A stretch of 64,000 nt of DNA, from contig MU623414.1 in NCBI GenBank assembly GCA_025201765.1, positions 62,001 through 126,000 of the forward strand. Direction: 5' to 3'. This document shows, piece after piece, positions 12,038 to 23,776 of the stretch. The DNA is from Daldinia sp. FL1419. Lineage: Eukaryota; Ascomycota; Sordariomycetes; Xylariales; Hypoxylaceae. The position numbers were made by a program, and so were the translations under genes. The notes below the pieces were generated by a model that worked only from the letters and a program-made list of their open reading frames with translations, was not told the origin of the DNA and did not search any database. How positions within the stretch are numbered: position 1 is the stretch's first letter; every line of letters starts with the position of its first letter.

Positions 12038-12478
12038 ATGTCTTCCAGCGGCGATGAACAGCAGCCACAGAGGCAGCAGCAGACGGCGACTCAGGAGACG
12101 GACCACTCGGAAAACTCAGACCAGATGTCCGAGACATCGCGACCACCTCGCACTCGCCGCCGCAACCGTCGCCGCCCCGGCTCGGTGCAACCCCTCCAAC
12201 AGCAAGACGATCAGCAGATGCTTCAGCAGAGGCAGCAGCAACAGATGATGCAGCAACAGCAACAGCAGCAGATGATGCAGCAGCAGCAGCAAGGTGGCGG
12301 TAACGATAGCAAGTCGGACACCCTCCGTCTCCGTCTCGACCTCAACCTCGAGGTCGAAGTCACGCTCAAGGCTCGTATCCACGGCGATCTAACCTTGGCG
12401 TTGCTGTACGTAATTCCCCTTTCCAAGTTTTATCATATGCAATCATTATCTAACCATATCTTCTTTAGTGACACTTAA
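12038..12478 (+). CDS. Small poly-Q protein with conserved C-terminal block
   Basis: The gene begins at ATG 12038. Residues 1-45 are polar with an RRRNRRRPG basic patch, residues 50-88 are Gln-rich with repeated QQQMMQQQ units encoded largely by CAG/CAA, and the C-terminus carries the ordered block LRLDLNLEVEVTLKARIHGD followed by LTLALL, which I recall from fungal hypothetical proteins. An intron at 12406-12468 (GTACGT..TTTAG) joins to a ten-base last exon and gives 125 aa ending LLDT. The intron is 63 nt, so retention keeps the frame to the same stop and gives 146 aa. Function unknown. Confidence 0.75.
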   Translation: MSSSGDEQQPQRQQQTATQETDHSENSDQMSETSRPPRTRRRNRRRPGSVQPLQQQDDQQMLQQRQQQQMMQQQQQQQMMQQQQQGGGNDSKSDTLRLRLDLNLEVEVTLKARIHGDLTLALLYVIPLSKFYHMQSLSNHIFFSDT

Positions 12479-13030
12479 AAATAACATCTGAAAATACCAC
12501 GTTACGAATATCATGATGATTAATGAAGACAATCCAGAAGATCAATAGGAGAAGAATATCTTGCCTCAAAAACGAACCCTGAAAGAGATGGTACTGCGGA
12601 ATATGTAATAATGCTCGAGGTCCAAGGAACGTGGGTCACTTTATATGTCTCTCATTTCGATAAAAGTACGCCCAGCTACGATTGAAATTTGCTGCTGGCA
12701 CGACGATTTAGAACGGGGTTTCTTTGTCATATATTAGCACGTATTTAATTGATTTAAATGAAATACTATCCCATGGACGAGAATATACTGTTCTGGCGAT
12801 TTTGCTCATAACGCATTTACCTTCCAGTCAACCGGAAAATCTGGTAAATATCCAACTTAAATTGCCACAAAGACGTTTTATAAGGCCGTATTAACTATAT
12901 TACAATCGATGATATTCTTCTGGGGCCCTGTATATCTGTGGCTGGGTATAAATCTGTCGTCAAATATTTGATTATCGTATCATCTTCCGCAGTCATAATT
13001 CGTTATGTCGTGACCTACCTTGTAGGGAGC
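12479..13030. other. Intergenic, no gene seen
   Basis: AT-rich sequence between the poly-Q gene and the damaged CorA-like gene; no ORF of note. Confidence 0.5.
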
Positions 13031-14253
13031 CTAGACTTGTTTCGATATTTTCCTTTGTAGTTCTGATGCTTCTTGATCTGTTTTTTTCTCACGCCGACTA
13101 GTAATGTGATACCAAGCGTAGACTGTGATCACAGTGAGCCCAATCGCAAGTGTTGCAAATAGCCATATGTATTTAGATACGATAGAACCCCCGTCCTTGG
13201 CGTCCCAGTCGAACATATCCATTGAGAATAAAGCCTGGGTTAAACATATATTTTAGTCAGGCTTTTGAAGCTGGTTTCGTATTACTGGCCGCAACGCTAG
13301 GAAAGGGCAAGTAAATCATCGACAGTATGGCAATCGACCTCATTTGGATTCCTTCCCATTTTGTTTCGAGGACGACTCCTGTATTTACGTGAGCAATGCG
13401 AGTGTTGAGGTCTGAGTCGTGCATAGCATTTGATTCCAAACCTAGTAACTTTGAGTATTTCGCGATGTTAACCTAGATATTGCTTCAGTGTGACTTACCG
13501 TCTGCATGGCTAGAGTGATATTCGAAATAATCATGTTGCATTCGTCGATTTTACCCTCGTACTCATCTATCGTATCTTGCAGTTTCTTCTTCATCTAAGT
13601 TCCGATTTTATTAAACTGGCGTGCTCTCTTCATATCACGAGGACGCTCCTTATTCGTATGAGATGAAATGTAATTATCAAATTCTCGTATCTCGGCTCGA
13701 AGCTTTGCCACTTGTCGTTCTACAGCCCTCATGTGGTCTATAAGATTTCGGCTCTGGAGGCAAAGCGCCAAATGATCTCGCGCCTTCCCCTCGCTCATAC
13801 CTATAGACTGATTCCAGGGCCCATCCTCTAGATGGACTGATCGTAAGGTAAACCCGTCGAGAAGTTGGTCGGCCATGGACATTAATCTTTCTCTCCCCAG
13901 TTCAACGAAAATTCCGAGCATCAGTAACGGATATCTAGTTTCATCACCAGCTGATGAAATACGGTTTTCGATTTCTCGTGTCTGAGCCTTATTGCAGCCA
14001 TACATAACAGTAAACGTAGTTCCAAGTATTGGAAAGCAAGTAACGGATAACGCCAAGTCTCCTGGAAGATACTTCGACATGCGTGCAGTAAAGCCTACAT
14101 CTCATTATAAGGAATGGCGTGGAATTCGTCTCGGCCAGGAGGGGATTGTAGAGCCTGAATTCATTGCCATTAGCATCCTATAATGGCTACCCACGACAGC
14201 TTCTGCAGTGGCTTGCTCACCTCATTAAACCAATTATCCCATTCATCCTTATC
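13031..14253 (-). pseudogene. CorA-like membrane protein, damaged copy
   Basis: The minus strand carries, in order, a fragment DKDEWDNWFNE (14253-14221), an A/L/PYNEM exon, the segment YLPGDLALSVTCFPILGTTF (ORF 14080-13598), a coiled-coil segment KLQDTIDEYEGKIDECNMII, the segment KWEGIQMRSIAILSMIYLPF (13439-13280) and MDMFDWD followed by a second hydrophobic helix KYIWLFATLAIGLTVITVYAW (13222-13031). This order matches the C-terminal two-helix part of fungal proteins annotated as CorA/ZntB-like. The reading frame is broken by an in-frame TAG at 13595-13597 where the family continues, and by an unexplained frame change near 14096-14103. The last junction needs a GC donor or a frameshift. It is probably inactive, though a complex intact splice form cannot be excluded. 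Confidence 0.6.
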
Positions 14254-15315
14254 CTGAAGTATATACCTACCTTATCACTTTCTACGGTTAACTATTAGCA
14301 ATACGAAGAGAAATGTATGGTTACCGAACTTGGTTGCCATGCCCGGGCTTGCTGCGTATTTTGCTCCATGCTGCACCACGAAGTCGTAGGTACCCTCAGA
14401 GTACTCTTCTCAGCGTTAACACGGTATATTCAACTACGGATTTTAGGATGGACAATATCAGGCTCAGTTTTGGTAAGTTCCCGAGGGCCAAATAAACGTC
14501 CTATTACTAATTCGGCATCCTTTCAACTTGGGTTCTATCGTGAGAATCCATCTTAAGATCATTTATTGTGAGTTTGTTAGATTTATCCTGGTCGTGAAAT
14601 TGGAACCGTATCTAACTCGTTGGCCATAATCGTCTTGTGATTTCGAAAATAAATTCTACGAGTCCTGACATGGGGAGGAAAGACTGTTAAGACTATTACT
14701 TTGGCATAAGGACCCAATGCTACGTATCGCTCTCCTAACTATCTGCCTACCTACCCTCTAAGGAACCCTAGAATATGCCATCATAGGAATACTACACAAG
14801 AGTAGGCCGATGATATTTGTATGGTTAATGTACTAGTTAATTAAATAATAATTAAGTCTTGTCTTGACACTTGAGAATATGATACGACTGATGTAAAAGC
14901 ATATGATAAGTGGGTTGAGCTACAAAATTTATATAAGGCCACCTTACATAAGTACCTAACCGTTAGTACATGAGGTAACGACGTCCATGCAATGGATGTT
15001 TATGAAGGTGGATACTTATTACATACATTAGGTACATGTACGTACCTATACCTATACATAGGTAGCCTCATGGTTGCCTTATGTAATATACCTATGTACC
15101 TCTGCTGACGGGTGGCTGCAGAGACCGGCTACATGTGGCTACGTAGCTACCTAACCTATATAGGTAGTTACATTAAACACTTTCATTGATGCGTGGAACT
15201 CGCTACCTCGACTTTCCTACAATAATTCCCTGCTCTACATCTGTACAGCCTTCGCTGAAGAGCTGAAGAGCCGTGGTACTGTGCTAAGCTGAGATCGACA
15301 GAAATCAATCAGAAC
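14254..15315. other. Intergenic with TACCTA repeats
   Basis: May contain undetected 5' exons of the damaged CorA-like gene in its first few hundred bases. From about 15015 to 15175 it is rich in TACCTA/TAGGTA units. The right end is the promoter of the DUF4604 gene. Confidence 0.4.
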
Positions 15316-15876
15316 ATGTCATCCAAACAACACGAGCCGAAAATCACATCCAAGAATCTCGCCTACTCAAGCGACCTACCGCCCTTTCTGGCTAGGCTTC
15401 GCGGTCAGCAGCAACAACAGCGTGACTCCGACTCCCCAGACCCGATTCTCGCCGCACGCCGACGAGCCGCACGTCCGCGGTCTGCAAGCGAGGAGGCTGA
15501 GGACGCGCCGCTTGTGGTCGACGAGGCGGGGAATGCAGTCGCGTTCCCAACTGGTGCGGATACAGACCGGCCTGTAGATGTAGAAAACCGCGGCGCGGAA
15601 AACAGGAATGGTGCAAGTGTAGAGGAAGTGAGGGAACGGGAAAGGGAGAAAGTGGCTGGCATTGGCGCGGGTAAGAAGCGCAAAGTAGGCCGGGTAGTCG
15701 GTGGTACCGACGAGGAGGAACCAAACCCACCAGGCAATGCAAAAATCCGAGAGAAGGAAGTAAGCTCTCCAACAAAAACCAGCAACAAATCTGCCATCGA
15801 CGCCAGAGAGACAACGAAACAGACCAAGAAGAAGGCCAAGAAGATCAAGCTCAACTTCAACGACGATGGAGAATGA
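15316..15876 (+). CDS. DUF4604 domain protein
   Basis: Single exon, 186 aa. The N-terminus KITSKNLAYSSDLPPFLARL, followed by RGQ, a DSPDPILAARRR stretch and EEAEDAPLVVDEAGN, is the pattern of the eukaryotic DUF4604 family (human KIAA1143-type proteins). The rest is charged and probably disordered, with a Lys-rich end (TKKKAKKIKLNFNDDGE) that also fits the family C-terminus. The protein is likely nuclear judging from basic clusters KKRK and KKKAKKIK, which is an inference. No molecular function is established that I can state. Three overlapping minus-strand ORFs here are shadows. Confidence 0.85.
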   Translation: MSSKQHEPKITSKNLAYSSDLPPFLARLRGQQQQQRDSDSPDPILAARRRAARPRSASEEAEDAPLVVDEAGNAVAFPTGADTDRPVDVENRGAENRNGASVEEVREREREKVAGIGAGKKRKVGRVVGGTDEEEPNPPGNAKIREKEVSSPTKTSNKSAIDARETTKQTKKKAKKIKLNFNDDGE

Positions 15877-16749
15877 AGGAGACCAATGATCCTGAAGGTA
15901 CCAAGCAATCGATACATTACTACAATCCGAGGCTTCGGCATAATATACGCAGGCGGGGTTAGACAGCATAACAAGAGGCAGCATCTGTGGCGTACGCCAT
16001 GACCTGTCCCTTCTCAGGCCTTGGTACCTCTATTTTCGACGATATGTAGCCGAACGATGGCCATTCGCAACGAACCCGTCCCATCGTGAATGAATGATAG
16101 GGAGAATACCACGCCTTGAGATTGAGACAGCGAGCTTTCCAGAGAGATGATTCTTTTGCGCCTCGAGGCAAGCAGTTAAACTTCAGGCAAATTAACTAAT
16201 ACGGCATCTAGCTCTAGGCAAGGCTTGGACCTCGTCAGAATATCTCAAGCATTTGAGGGTATTACGGACCGTTATGGTTTCTCAAGGCTAATGAAGTCTA
16301 CTGACGCCTTAGTAAGAGTAAACCTCAACGAGGTTAATACTAAGATTACTGGTATCCAGAGCCGATCGAACCCTTTAGCATACAAACACCCGAAGAGCTT
16401 TAGATCACGAAGACTCCGTCGGATAGATTCGTATACTCGTGGTGGTTAAATATTTGATATGTACAACGTATATATTACTCGGCTTTTGTCGTAGCCGGTC
16501 CCGTATCAGGTCCATTTTAAACATGCAATCCCAATCCAGCAACTGCTGTCAGTACTAATACCGTGATATTGAATGTGTCTATTGCTCCAATAGAACCCAC
16601 ATAAGCTCACCAGCCAAACCGTGACGCCTCGCAAATGCAACCTGCTTTCAAACGTTTCAGACCATCTCGAAGCAGATAACCTCTCCTTTCTCGTAGTCCC
16701 CTTGCTCGCTTTCTTTCCCGCCGTGTGAAGATTCCGCAATACCAGGCAA
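15877..16749. other. Convergent 3' region, no gene seen
   Basis: Lies between the 3' ends of the DUF4604 and CHS7-like genes. A 74-codon plus-strand ORF at 16225-16449 has no supporting features. Confidence 0.45.
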
Positions 16750-17871
16750 CTAGTAGCGAGACATTCGGTTTCTCGAAGGGGAGGAAGAGTGATCGTGGGG
16801 GCTCGGGTAGCCGTAAGAATCGTCCATGTAAACAGTAGTACGGCGTTCCTCCTCGGGAAGAAGCTCTTTTACCTCCCAGTTGTTCATCCGCGTGCCCACG
16901 GAGAACTCGAGGTCTTCTTTCGTAATAGAGTCCCAATACTATAATTATGCGTTAGCACGACTCGAGTACCCCAGTTTATATGAATATGACCTACCTTATA
17001 AACCATCATTACAGCGAGCAGGTTGCAGATTGTTGCGAAAAATAGGCCATCGATATAATGGCTAGTTGCTTGGCAGATCGTGGAACTGAGCGCATATAGA
17101 ATGACTTGGCCTATAATGAAGAAGAACAGGCCGAATGCGATATCTCCCAACGGCCAGCGGTCTTCCAGGGTGCGAACAACCAGCAGAATTTGTAGGGCCA
17201 CGTAGATGACGAGTTGCACACCGTTGAGCAGATACAGCACAGTGAATAAGCCTACCGTGTTCGCCGGTCCCATACCAGCCCATGACTTAAACGTAGCTAG
17301 CGATACGAGGAACGAGATAACAAAGGCTGCGAATGAGGAAAGTCGGAGCATCCATACAGACAAGGGAGTGCCGTCTTCGTATAGTTGAAACCCCACGAAT
17401 CCGTTGATTAATAGGCAGGTGACTAGCGCAGACGCGAGGCCGGATTGTATCGCGACGAAGTACGGATAAGGCTCAGAGCCTGGCGGAACGACACCGGCGT
17501 CGACACAGAGGGATATGAATGATAGTAGCATGTAGAAGTAGAAGAAAGCTAGAATTTCCTTGCGACCTATGAAATCCGATTAGACCATTTGACTCGCGCA
17601 ATAGGTTACTTCGTACGAGAGGCTACTTACCAACGGCAGTGAATTTTCCTCGGATATGTAAGATCATGACGATAGTCATGCCTAGAGCGATAATGTGTAT
17701 AAAACTTGATGCGCCCTGGAAGATGATAGTATTGGCCAACTCGATATTTCGCGCGAAGCAGTCGGTCTCGATGCCGACGCCACTCGAGATGGAAGTAATG
17801 GGGCCGACGGACGGGCACAACGGCAAGGGTGCCGTGTGGCATATATCTGTGAAGTCTCCGAAGCCGCCCAT
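16750..17871 (-). CDS. CHS7: Chitin synthase export chaperone, CHS7-like
   Basis: Three exons, 17871-17631, 17566-16995 and 16938-16750, with GTAAGT and GTAGGT donors, give 333 aa, the usual length. The start MGGFGDFTDICHTAPLPLCP and the conserved cysteines fit the family, followed by seven hydrophobic helices (for example IIFQGASSFIHIIALGMTIV, VILYALSSTICQATSHYIDG). The C-terminus has YWDSITKEDLEFSVG, NNWEVKELLPEEERR and a short Ser/Arg tail. In yeast Chs7 is an ER protein needed for exit of chitin synthase Chs3, and the same role in cell-wall building is expected here. The gene is complete and its splice sites are clean. Confidence 0.93.
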
Positions 17872-20262
17872 CTTGTCGACGACGAAGACGACGAGGGATT
17901 TAGTCGATATCTATTCAGCGCGTGAGTCCACAAGGGACGCGTAAATGTAGGTGGATATGGCGAATGAGAAAGATCGAAAATACGGGATCGTCGGTGGTTA
18001 TTGGGTGGGATGCACCGTGCCGATGAGCTGATGGAGCCCGGTCGATGGAGGGCTTCGAAAGAAAGCTCAAAGAGGAAATTGAAAAGAAAACGAGGGTAGG
18101 ATGAAATTAATATTATTAGCGGATAAGTACGTAAGATTGGAACGAGTGACTATTAAGACGTCTCCAGGTACCGTAGCGCACTATGACATGGCCAAAGCTG
18201 AGAGAAAAAAAACTTGACCTTGCGTTTGGCCTGGTTGCTCTGCCAAACGTCTGAGCTGGGCTGGAGGCGGAGGCGGGAGAGTTGGTGGTTGGAAGTTGGC
18301 CAAAGTATGGAGTTTCCGCTTCGTTGCTGTGGGAAAAAAGGGTGAGACATGGGCGGTATTGGCTAAGTGCTCTTGGTCCATGCACTAAATCAAAGTGCCC
18401 ACTAACTGATTTAGGCTTAGTGAAGGTAAAACATGGACAGTGCTCGTGTTCGGTGGTTGGCAGGGGTTGGGGTAGGGGTTGGGAAGGATCCACCGATCAG
18501 ATCACATTTTGACGCCTTACCGCTTTGAAGTAAAGTCTAGCCCATTTTAGCCCATTTTTAGCGTTAAATGCTACCTGACCTAACTAAACCTTAATGCTCT
18601 CTCCAGTTACAATGTACAATTAATCTACCTATCTGTACCTAGGTGAGCATCTCCATTTACTGTTTACATAATTATCGTCAATTCGTCAGTTCGTTGATTC
18701 GAAGAACCATATTTCGTTTCAGCAATCAACGGTTTTATCCTTAATCTATCCTTAATATATCCGTGGCGGAAAGCACTGCGCCTATATTTTAGAGGAAAGG
18801 TCGATAGACACTTAGTCAAATACCTGCCTCATTTGAGAGTTAAAGTGTTCCAAAAATCAAAGCTAAGAACGCCACGACCGAAACCGAACCCTCTTAAAAT
18901 GTGAAACCCGCTGCAGAATTTATATACCTAGTTATATATACATACGTATATCCCTTCCTCGGTCTTGAAGTTGACGTCAATTAAGGCTAAGGTCTTAGAC
19001 AATCGAAGCCATCCGTACCAATGCTACGGGTAATCAATTACATACCTATACGTCGATATATCTTGGTGGGGTTGCTCTACGATCGAGATGTCACCTATAT
19101 CCCCCCCAGTTAGTGAAATTGATATCGACTGAGGTGCATCACTCCCGTAAGGACAGTCTTATGCTATGCAGCGGCAGCCCCGCAAACCCGGCCAAGCGCA
19201 GTTGAATAAACTAAAAAGACGGTAGTTATAGAACAACCCATAGCAACCCATAGCAGCCAACCAAGGCTAAGCATATCAGACGAATCTAGACGCGCCCGTC
19301 ATTCGCCGTTCGTTTATAAGCAACCATAGTCAATCACCAATTGCCTTTTAGGATGAAGTCGAGCGATGTAGATCGCCCCAATAGAAGGTTTCGACCTCCA
19401 ACTCTGATATCACAATGAGGGGTCAACCCCAGCTGATACGCTCGATACACTTCGCTACCTATGTTAGGTAGGTATATATAGATGGAGGTCTGATCGGCCT
19501 GTGCGATGAATGAGGAGTCAAACTTTCAACTTACATGAACTCTGAAGTCGAAGCTTAAAATCGTTCGAGCATCATATTTCTGACAAAGTTGAAGCAATAT
19601 TCCAAAGCAGGCCCAGCATGTCAAAAGTGTTGATTACAGCCAAGGAGAAGTACCAGGCAGTGATCGACGACGCTGGAAGGGGTGATTTCGTGTGTAAGCA
19701 TCGCCGGAATAACCACAGACAATGTGATATACTGATCCTGCTGGTTAGGCCGGACAAATCGCATCGGCACCACTCGACACCCATCCAGCGGCGACTGTCA
19801 CGCTATTAATAAGGTTGACCACCCCCAACAGCGTCGGCGGAGCAGCACAAGCATGAGGGACAAGATTAGGGATCTGATGAATCGGCCTGCTTATTGAACC
19901 ATGTATATCTATCACTACAGAGCGGTTAGCATCGATGAGGGGAATGCGTATGAGTCAACTCGATTATGGAACCAGGTTAGGCTTTACGCCATAGTTACCC
20001 AAGGGACTGGAACGTACACCCTTGTTTCCCGATAACTACTTCGTACGTACAAGGATGGGGAGGAGACAAGCCCTTAGGTGCCGTAGGGCTGCATGATCTA
20101 AACGAAATGCCCTGTGAGGTTTCACATTGTAGTCAACTAGCCGGTAGGCAGTGAAGGGAATAACCCGTATCGATTAGGCTTTTATATATTACGGTAGTAC
20201 TAGTAACTTTTATTAACATTATATCAGGTTGCTCAAATTAAGACCTGCTTCGTGATTAAGTA
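17872..20262. other. Intergenic, 2.4 kb, no gene supported
   Basis: Includes the CHS7-like promoter. A 125-codon minus ORF at 18116-18493 is Pro/Ser-rich and low complexity but has no homology cue. A TAGGTA patch lies at about 19455-19475. Confidence 0.45.
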
Positions 20263-22439
20263 TTATCCACCGATTTTAGATCCTTCGGTATCCCAGGTGA
20301 TCTTAATAGGCTCGTGATTCCCCGAGAACTTCTGCCCGGCCAACCACAACTCGAATCTCAACTCCGCAGGAGCTACGATGACTCGAACCTCGTAACTACA
20401 TATGTAGAACTTCTTGCCGTGGAACAAGAACCTCCTCGACTTACGCTTCATAATCATGTCGCTGTGGCTTATCCCCGTGATGTCGCTCTTCACTACGCAG
20501 AGCTGCTTGAACCCTTCTATCCAGACGAATGAGTTATCTACTGCTATACGACCCGTTGGTTTACATAGCTCCCCGGACGACTCACCTTGGTTTACGCTGT
20601 GTGGTAAGTAATATGGGTCCAAGTCTGAGATTACGACGATCGAATCCCAACTGCGGTTCGAGTCTTTGGGGTCCACTTTCTTCGTATAAGTCGTGCTGAT
20701 AGGGGCGTTCGTACTTATAGAATCGCCCTGGATTGGTGAGTAAGTACTCCAGTACCCATTAAAGAAGCAGACGCGCTGGGTGCGTACCTTTCTAATTAGC
20801 CAGTCGATCTGGCCCATTGCGTATTGTTCTCCGTCGTAGGAGTCCGTCTTGACTTCCTCGTCGATGTGAATTTCCGGGTTGTACTTGGTCTTGCATACGA
20901 GGCCGTAACTCGCTCGAGCTACTCTACTTACTATGACCGGTGCGAGTCCGGATTCTAGGTTTTGCAATCTATCTAATAATAAACCCTTTACGACGACTAG
21001 TTGCGGGTCGGGTGCTTGCAGTACCTTGACTTGATGGGCATGCGGGTAGAGGCTGGTCATCATTACATGCTGAATACGATCACGGACGTACTTAGAACTC
21101 CCAAGTCCACCGGATAGGATCATGTAGCTCTAGTTAGTCGGTTAGTTCTGGTGCATCGGTTTCGTGGTGCTCTGTCAAGCCATTACTTGAACTTACTATC
21201 GGCCGGTCGATTCCGTTTGCTAACATCCAGTCTAGCTGCTCGTGTATCTTTCTCACGATGCCCTCGACGTGTGGGTCAAAGAGGGCTTGCATCTCTTCCC
21301 TATTTCGCAGGTCGTTAGATTTGAATTCGCCTAGTGCGGTGTCTAGAGATGAGGTACCATGATATTACTATCCTACCAAGCTCTATCCGAGCGCCAACAT
21401 GGTTAAGGTTATAAGGAACACCATCTAATGGGAGCTTATAACAATTCGATTGATAAACTCGTTCCCCAAACTTGTGCTTCGTCGTTCGATACCTCTCGCT
21501 CTTGACGAGTCTTTCGGCACAGTCAGGAGGAAGTTGGCTCACCAACTCGGGGAACCGGCTCAGGCGATGGTTGATCATCGTTACAAACGCCTGGTCGATT
21601 AACGTTGAGCCAATCCCGATACCGTCTACTTGATTTAGTTGGGATAGTGACGGAAACGGTTGCCGCGCTTCGGCAACCTGCATTAGGGCGAGATCTGTCG
21701 TCCCTCCTCCCGCGTCGACGGATAAGAATATGTCGCCTGTTCTAAAAGCCACTGTTGAGTTCTTAATGGTCCCGACAGCCGCCGCCTCAGACTCTGTCAA
21801 CTCGACCGTAGCTCTATGGTACCGACCCTCGGAGCCAAATCCCGCATTTTCAATACACTGCTTGAAGGAGTTGATGATATCTTGGCTTCTCCACGTTGTC
21901 GGGACGCTAAAAATGAATTCGACAACTAATTCCTGCCATCCCACGTGGCTTATGCCGGTATGCAGTTCCACGGTATACTTGACGTGCGCGTAAACTTCGC
22001 GTAGATAGTCGGAGACTAATTTCTGCGCATCGCGGACGGTGGCTGGCGCCTCACCGATCCTTTGGCGGCGCGCATCTTCCAATGTCCGCTGATCGAGAAA
22101 AATCTTGAAGAATTCCCGCTTCTTTTTACATGTTACGTCGTCATCCTCGCATAGATACCCCCACGACGACGGAGTCCCATCTTCGTTATAGACAAGACAG
22201 GTATGGACCTTTTGTTCATTCTTGGTTGAGGTGCCGGGCCAATTATGTATGATCTGAAGAGGACTCTGTAGAGTCTGATTCCGCTGTGGCCGCGCCCATG
22301 CGACGCCTTTTGCGTATGATAAGTATTCATAACGATTGGTAACGATTGGTTAGTGGTGAAGGAGGTAGCTATGCTACTTACCTGTGTAAGTTGTTCCCAA
22401 GTCAATAGCTACAAGTATATCAGGTCGTTCGCTCGCCAT
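20263..22439 (-). CDS. Hsp70-like ATPase, HSPA12-type fungal family
   Basis: Four exons fit: 22439-22382, 22306-21377, 21330-21197 and 21129-20263, giving 662 aa. The actin/Hsp70 ATPase signatures are present in order: phosphate-1 AIDLGTTYTGVAWA across intron 1, phosphate-2 LSVDAGGGTTDLALM, and the adenosine motif YMILSGGLGSSKYV across intron 3. The second intron is only 46 nt (GTAGGA..CTAG) but restores the frame into GEFKSNDLRNREEMQALFDP. The C-terminal part after about residue 400 does not resemble the canonical Hsp70 peptide-binding domain. Large fungal families of this type are known, mostly without defined clients. It is probably a cytosolic ATP-binding protein, not a housekeeping Hsp70. 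Confidence 0.85.
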
Positions 22440-23776
22440 GGTGGGCTAATACGCGCAGTTACGTGCATGACTTAGGAGTTGTCGGGCGACTAGAAACATC
22501 TCTAATAGCTGTAAACCATGTTGGTCTTCGAATCAGCAACGGCAACAAAGGTCTAAGATTGGTTCACAGCGTTGGTTCGACAAATAAGTCTACGCATTAC
22601 CTAAGAGCCTCAAGGCTCAAAGACCTTATTTATTAAGGGATATGTACAGGATTAGATCGAACCCTTGTTCTTCCAACGTGGGTCGGTAGGTTACGGCGGA
22701 TATTGGCTGTAGGGCTGTGTATTCCGGTTGGGTCGATAGACGCTGCGCATGGATCACTATTTTTTTCATTTTGGTTCTTGTTGTGCTTCTGTACACCAGA
22801 CCATCAGACTGGATCTTAGTCTGGTTTTTTAGCTGTTCAGGCTGTCAGGGTCGTGTGGGGATAGGCCATGACAGGATCGTTTGTTGGCTCATGGCTGTGC
22901 TCAGGCCCCCCTTCGACAAAACTTCTATTCTTGTTCATCCGATTATGAACGTGATTTACTTGCTAGCTGGCTAGGGGTAGTGTTGCTTTGTGTTGTGACG
23001 GAATGATACGGTTTTAGTGTACAAGCAAACATTGTTACCTCGAGTCGTTCGAAGTGCAACATAAGCCCCCCCCTAGAATTGTAGTGGCGCATCGTTGAAA
23101 GAGTAGCAAGTCGCCATAAAGCCCGGTAGCGATGTGTATCATCTTAAGTGGTCAAATCGAGTATAGCTGACAGGTAGCTTTAAGCCCCAACTCGCTAGGT
23201 TAGAACAATGCGTCCAGCAAACGTAGGCTGCGGCTGATCCCTGTTCATCTCCATTTCCGCCCTGCCTTGCCCTGTCTTTCTCGTACATCCTACCTATCTT
23301 CTCTTACATAGTACATAGGCCATGGGTTCATTCTCACCGGTCATTCAATGCCGAAGGAATAATACCATGCCTCTTCAGAAACAGCGGTACTTTTGGATGC
23401 CCTGGAATAAATTGCTGCACGAAAGGTCTCCTCCGTCTTTGATCGAGGCCAATGATAATGAAATAGAAACTATCGTGACTTGTTACTTTCTTTTAATACC
23501 TCACTACTATTATTTCGTTTCGTAGTGGAGGCTCTACTACAGTAGATAGCGCGTTTGGATGTTGTCTTTGTATGTACCGCAGATCCCATTCGTGCCCTAC
23601 TGTAATCGGGGCTGTGTTAGCCTACGAGATAACCTTTTGTGCTATTTTGAGTATATCCCATGTACAGTACGATAACGGTGTTCCTTCTATCATCTCATTG
23701 ATTATGTCTGGTTCATTCCCATGATCGAGAATTTAGAGGAAGTTGTGAGCCCATCCGGATTCCAGGACTCGGCGCA
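22440..23776. other. Intergenic between two divergent genes
   Basis: Contains the promoters of the Hsp70-like gene and of the Ser/Thr-rich membrane protein. A hydrophobic 85-codon ORF at 22717-22974 and a 67-codon ORF at 23322-23525 are unsupported. Confidence 0.45.

Noticed and set aside
13425..13445. Second frameshift in the CorA-like gene
   Set aside because: An acceptor a few bases upstream (CTCAAAG) gives a continuous frame into LLGLESNAMHDSD, so this junction is not evidence of damage.
15376..15984. Three long overlapping minus-strand ORFs (up to 202 codons)
   Set aside because: They lie opposite the DUF4604 gene, whose protein matches a known family; the minus products are low complexity and have no features.
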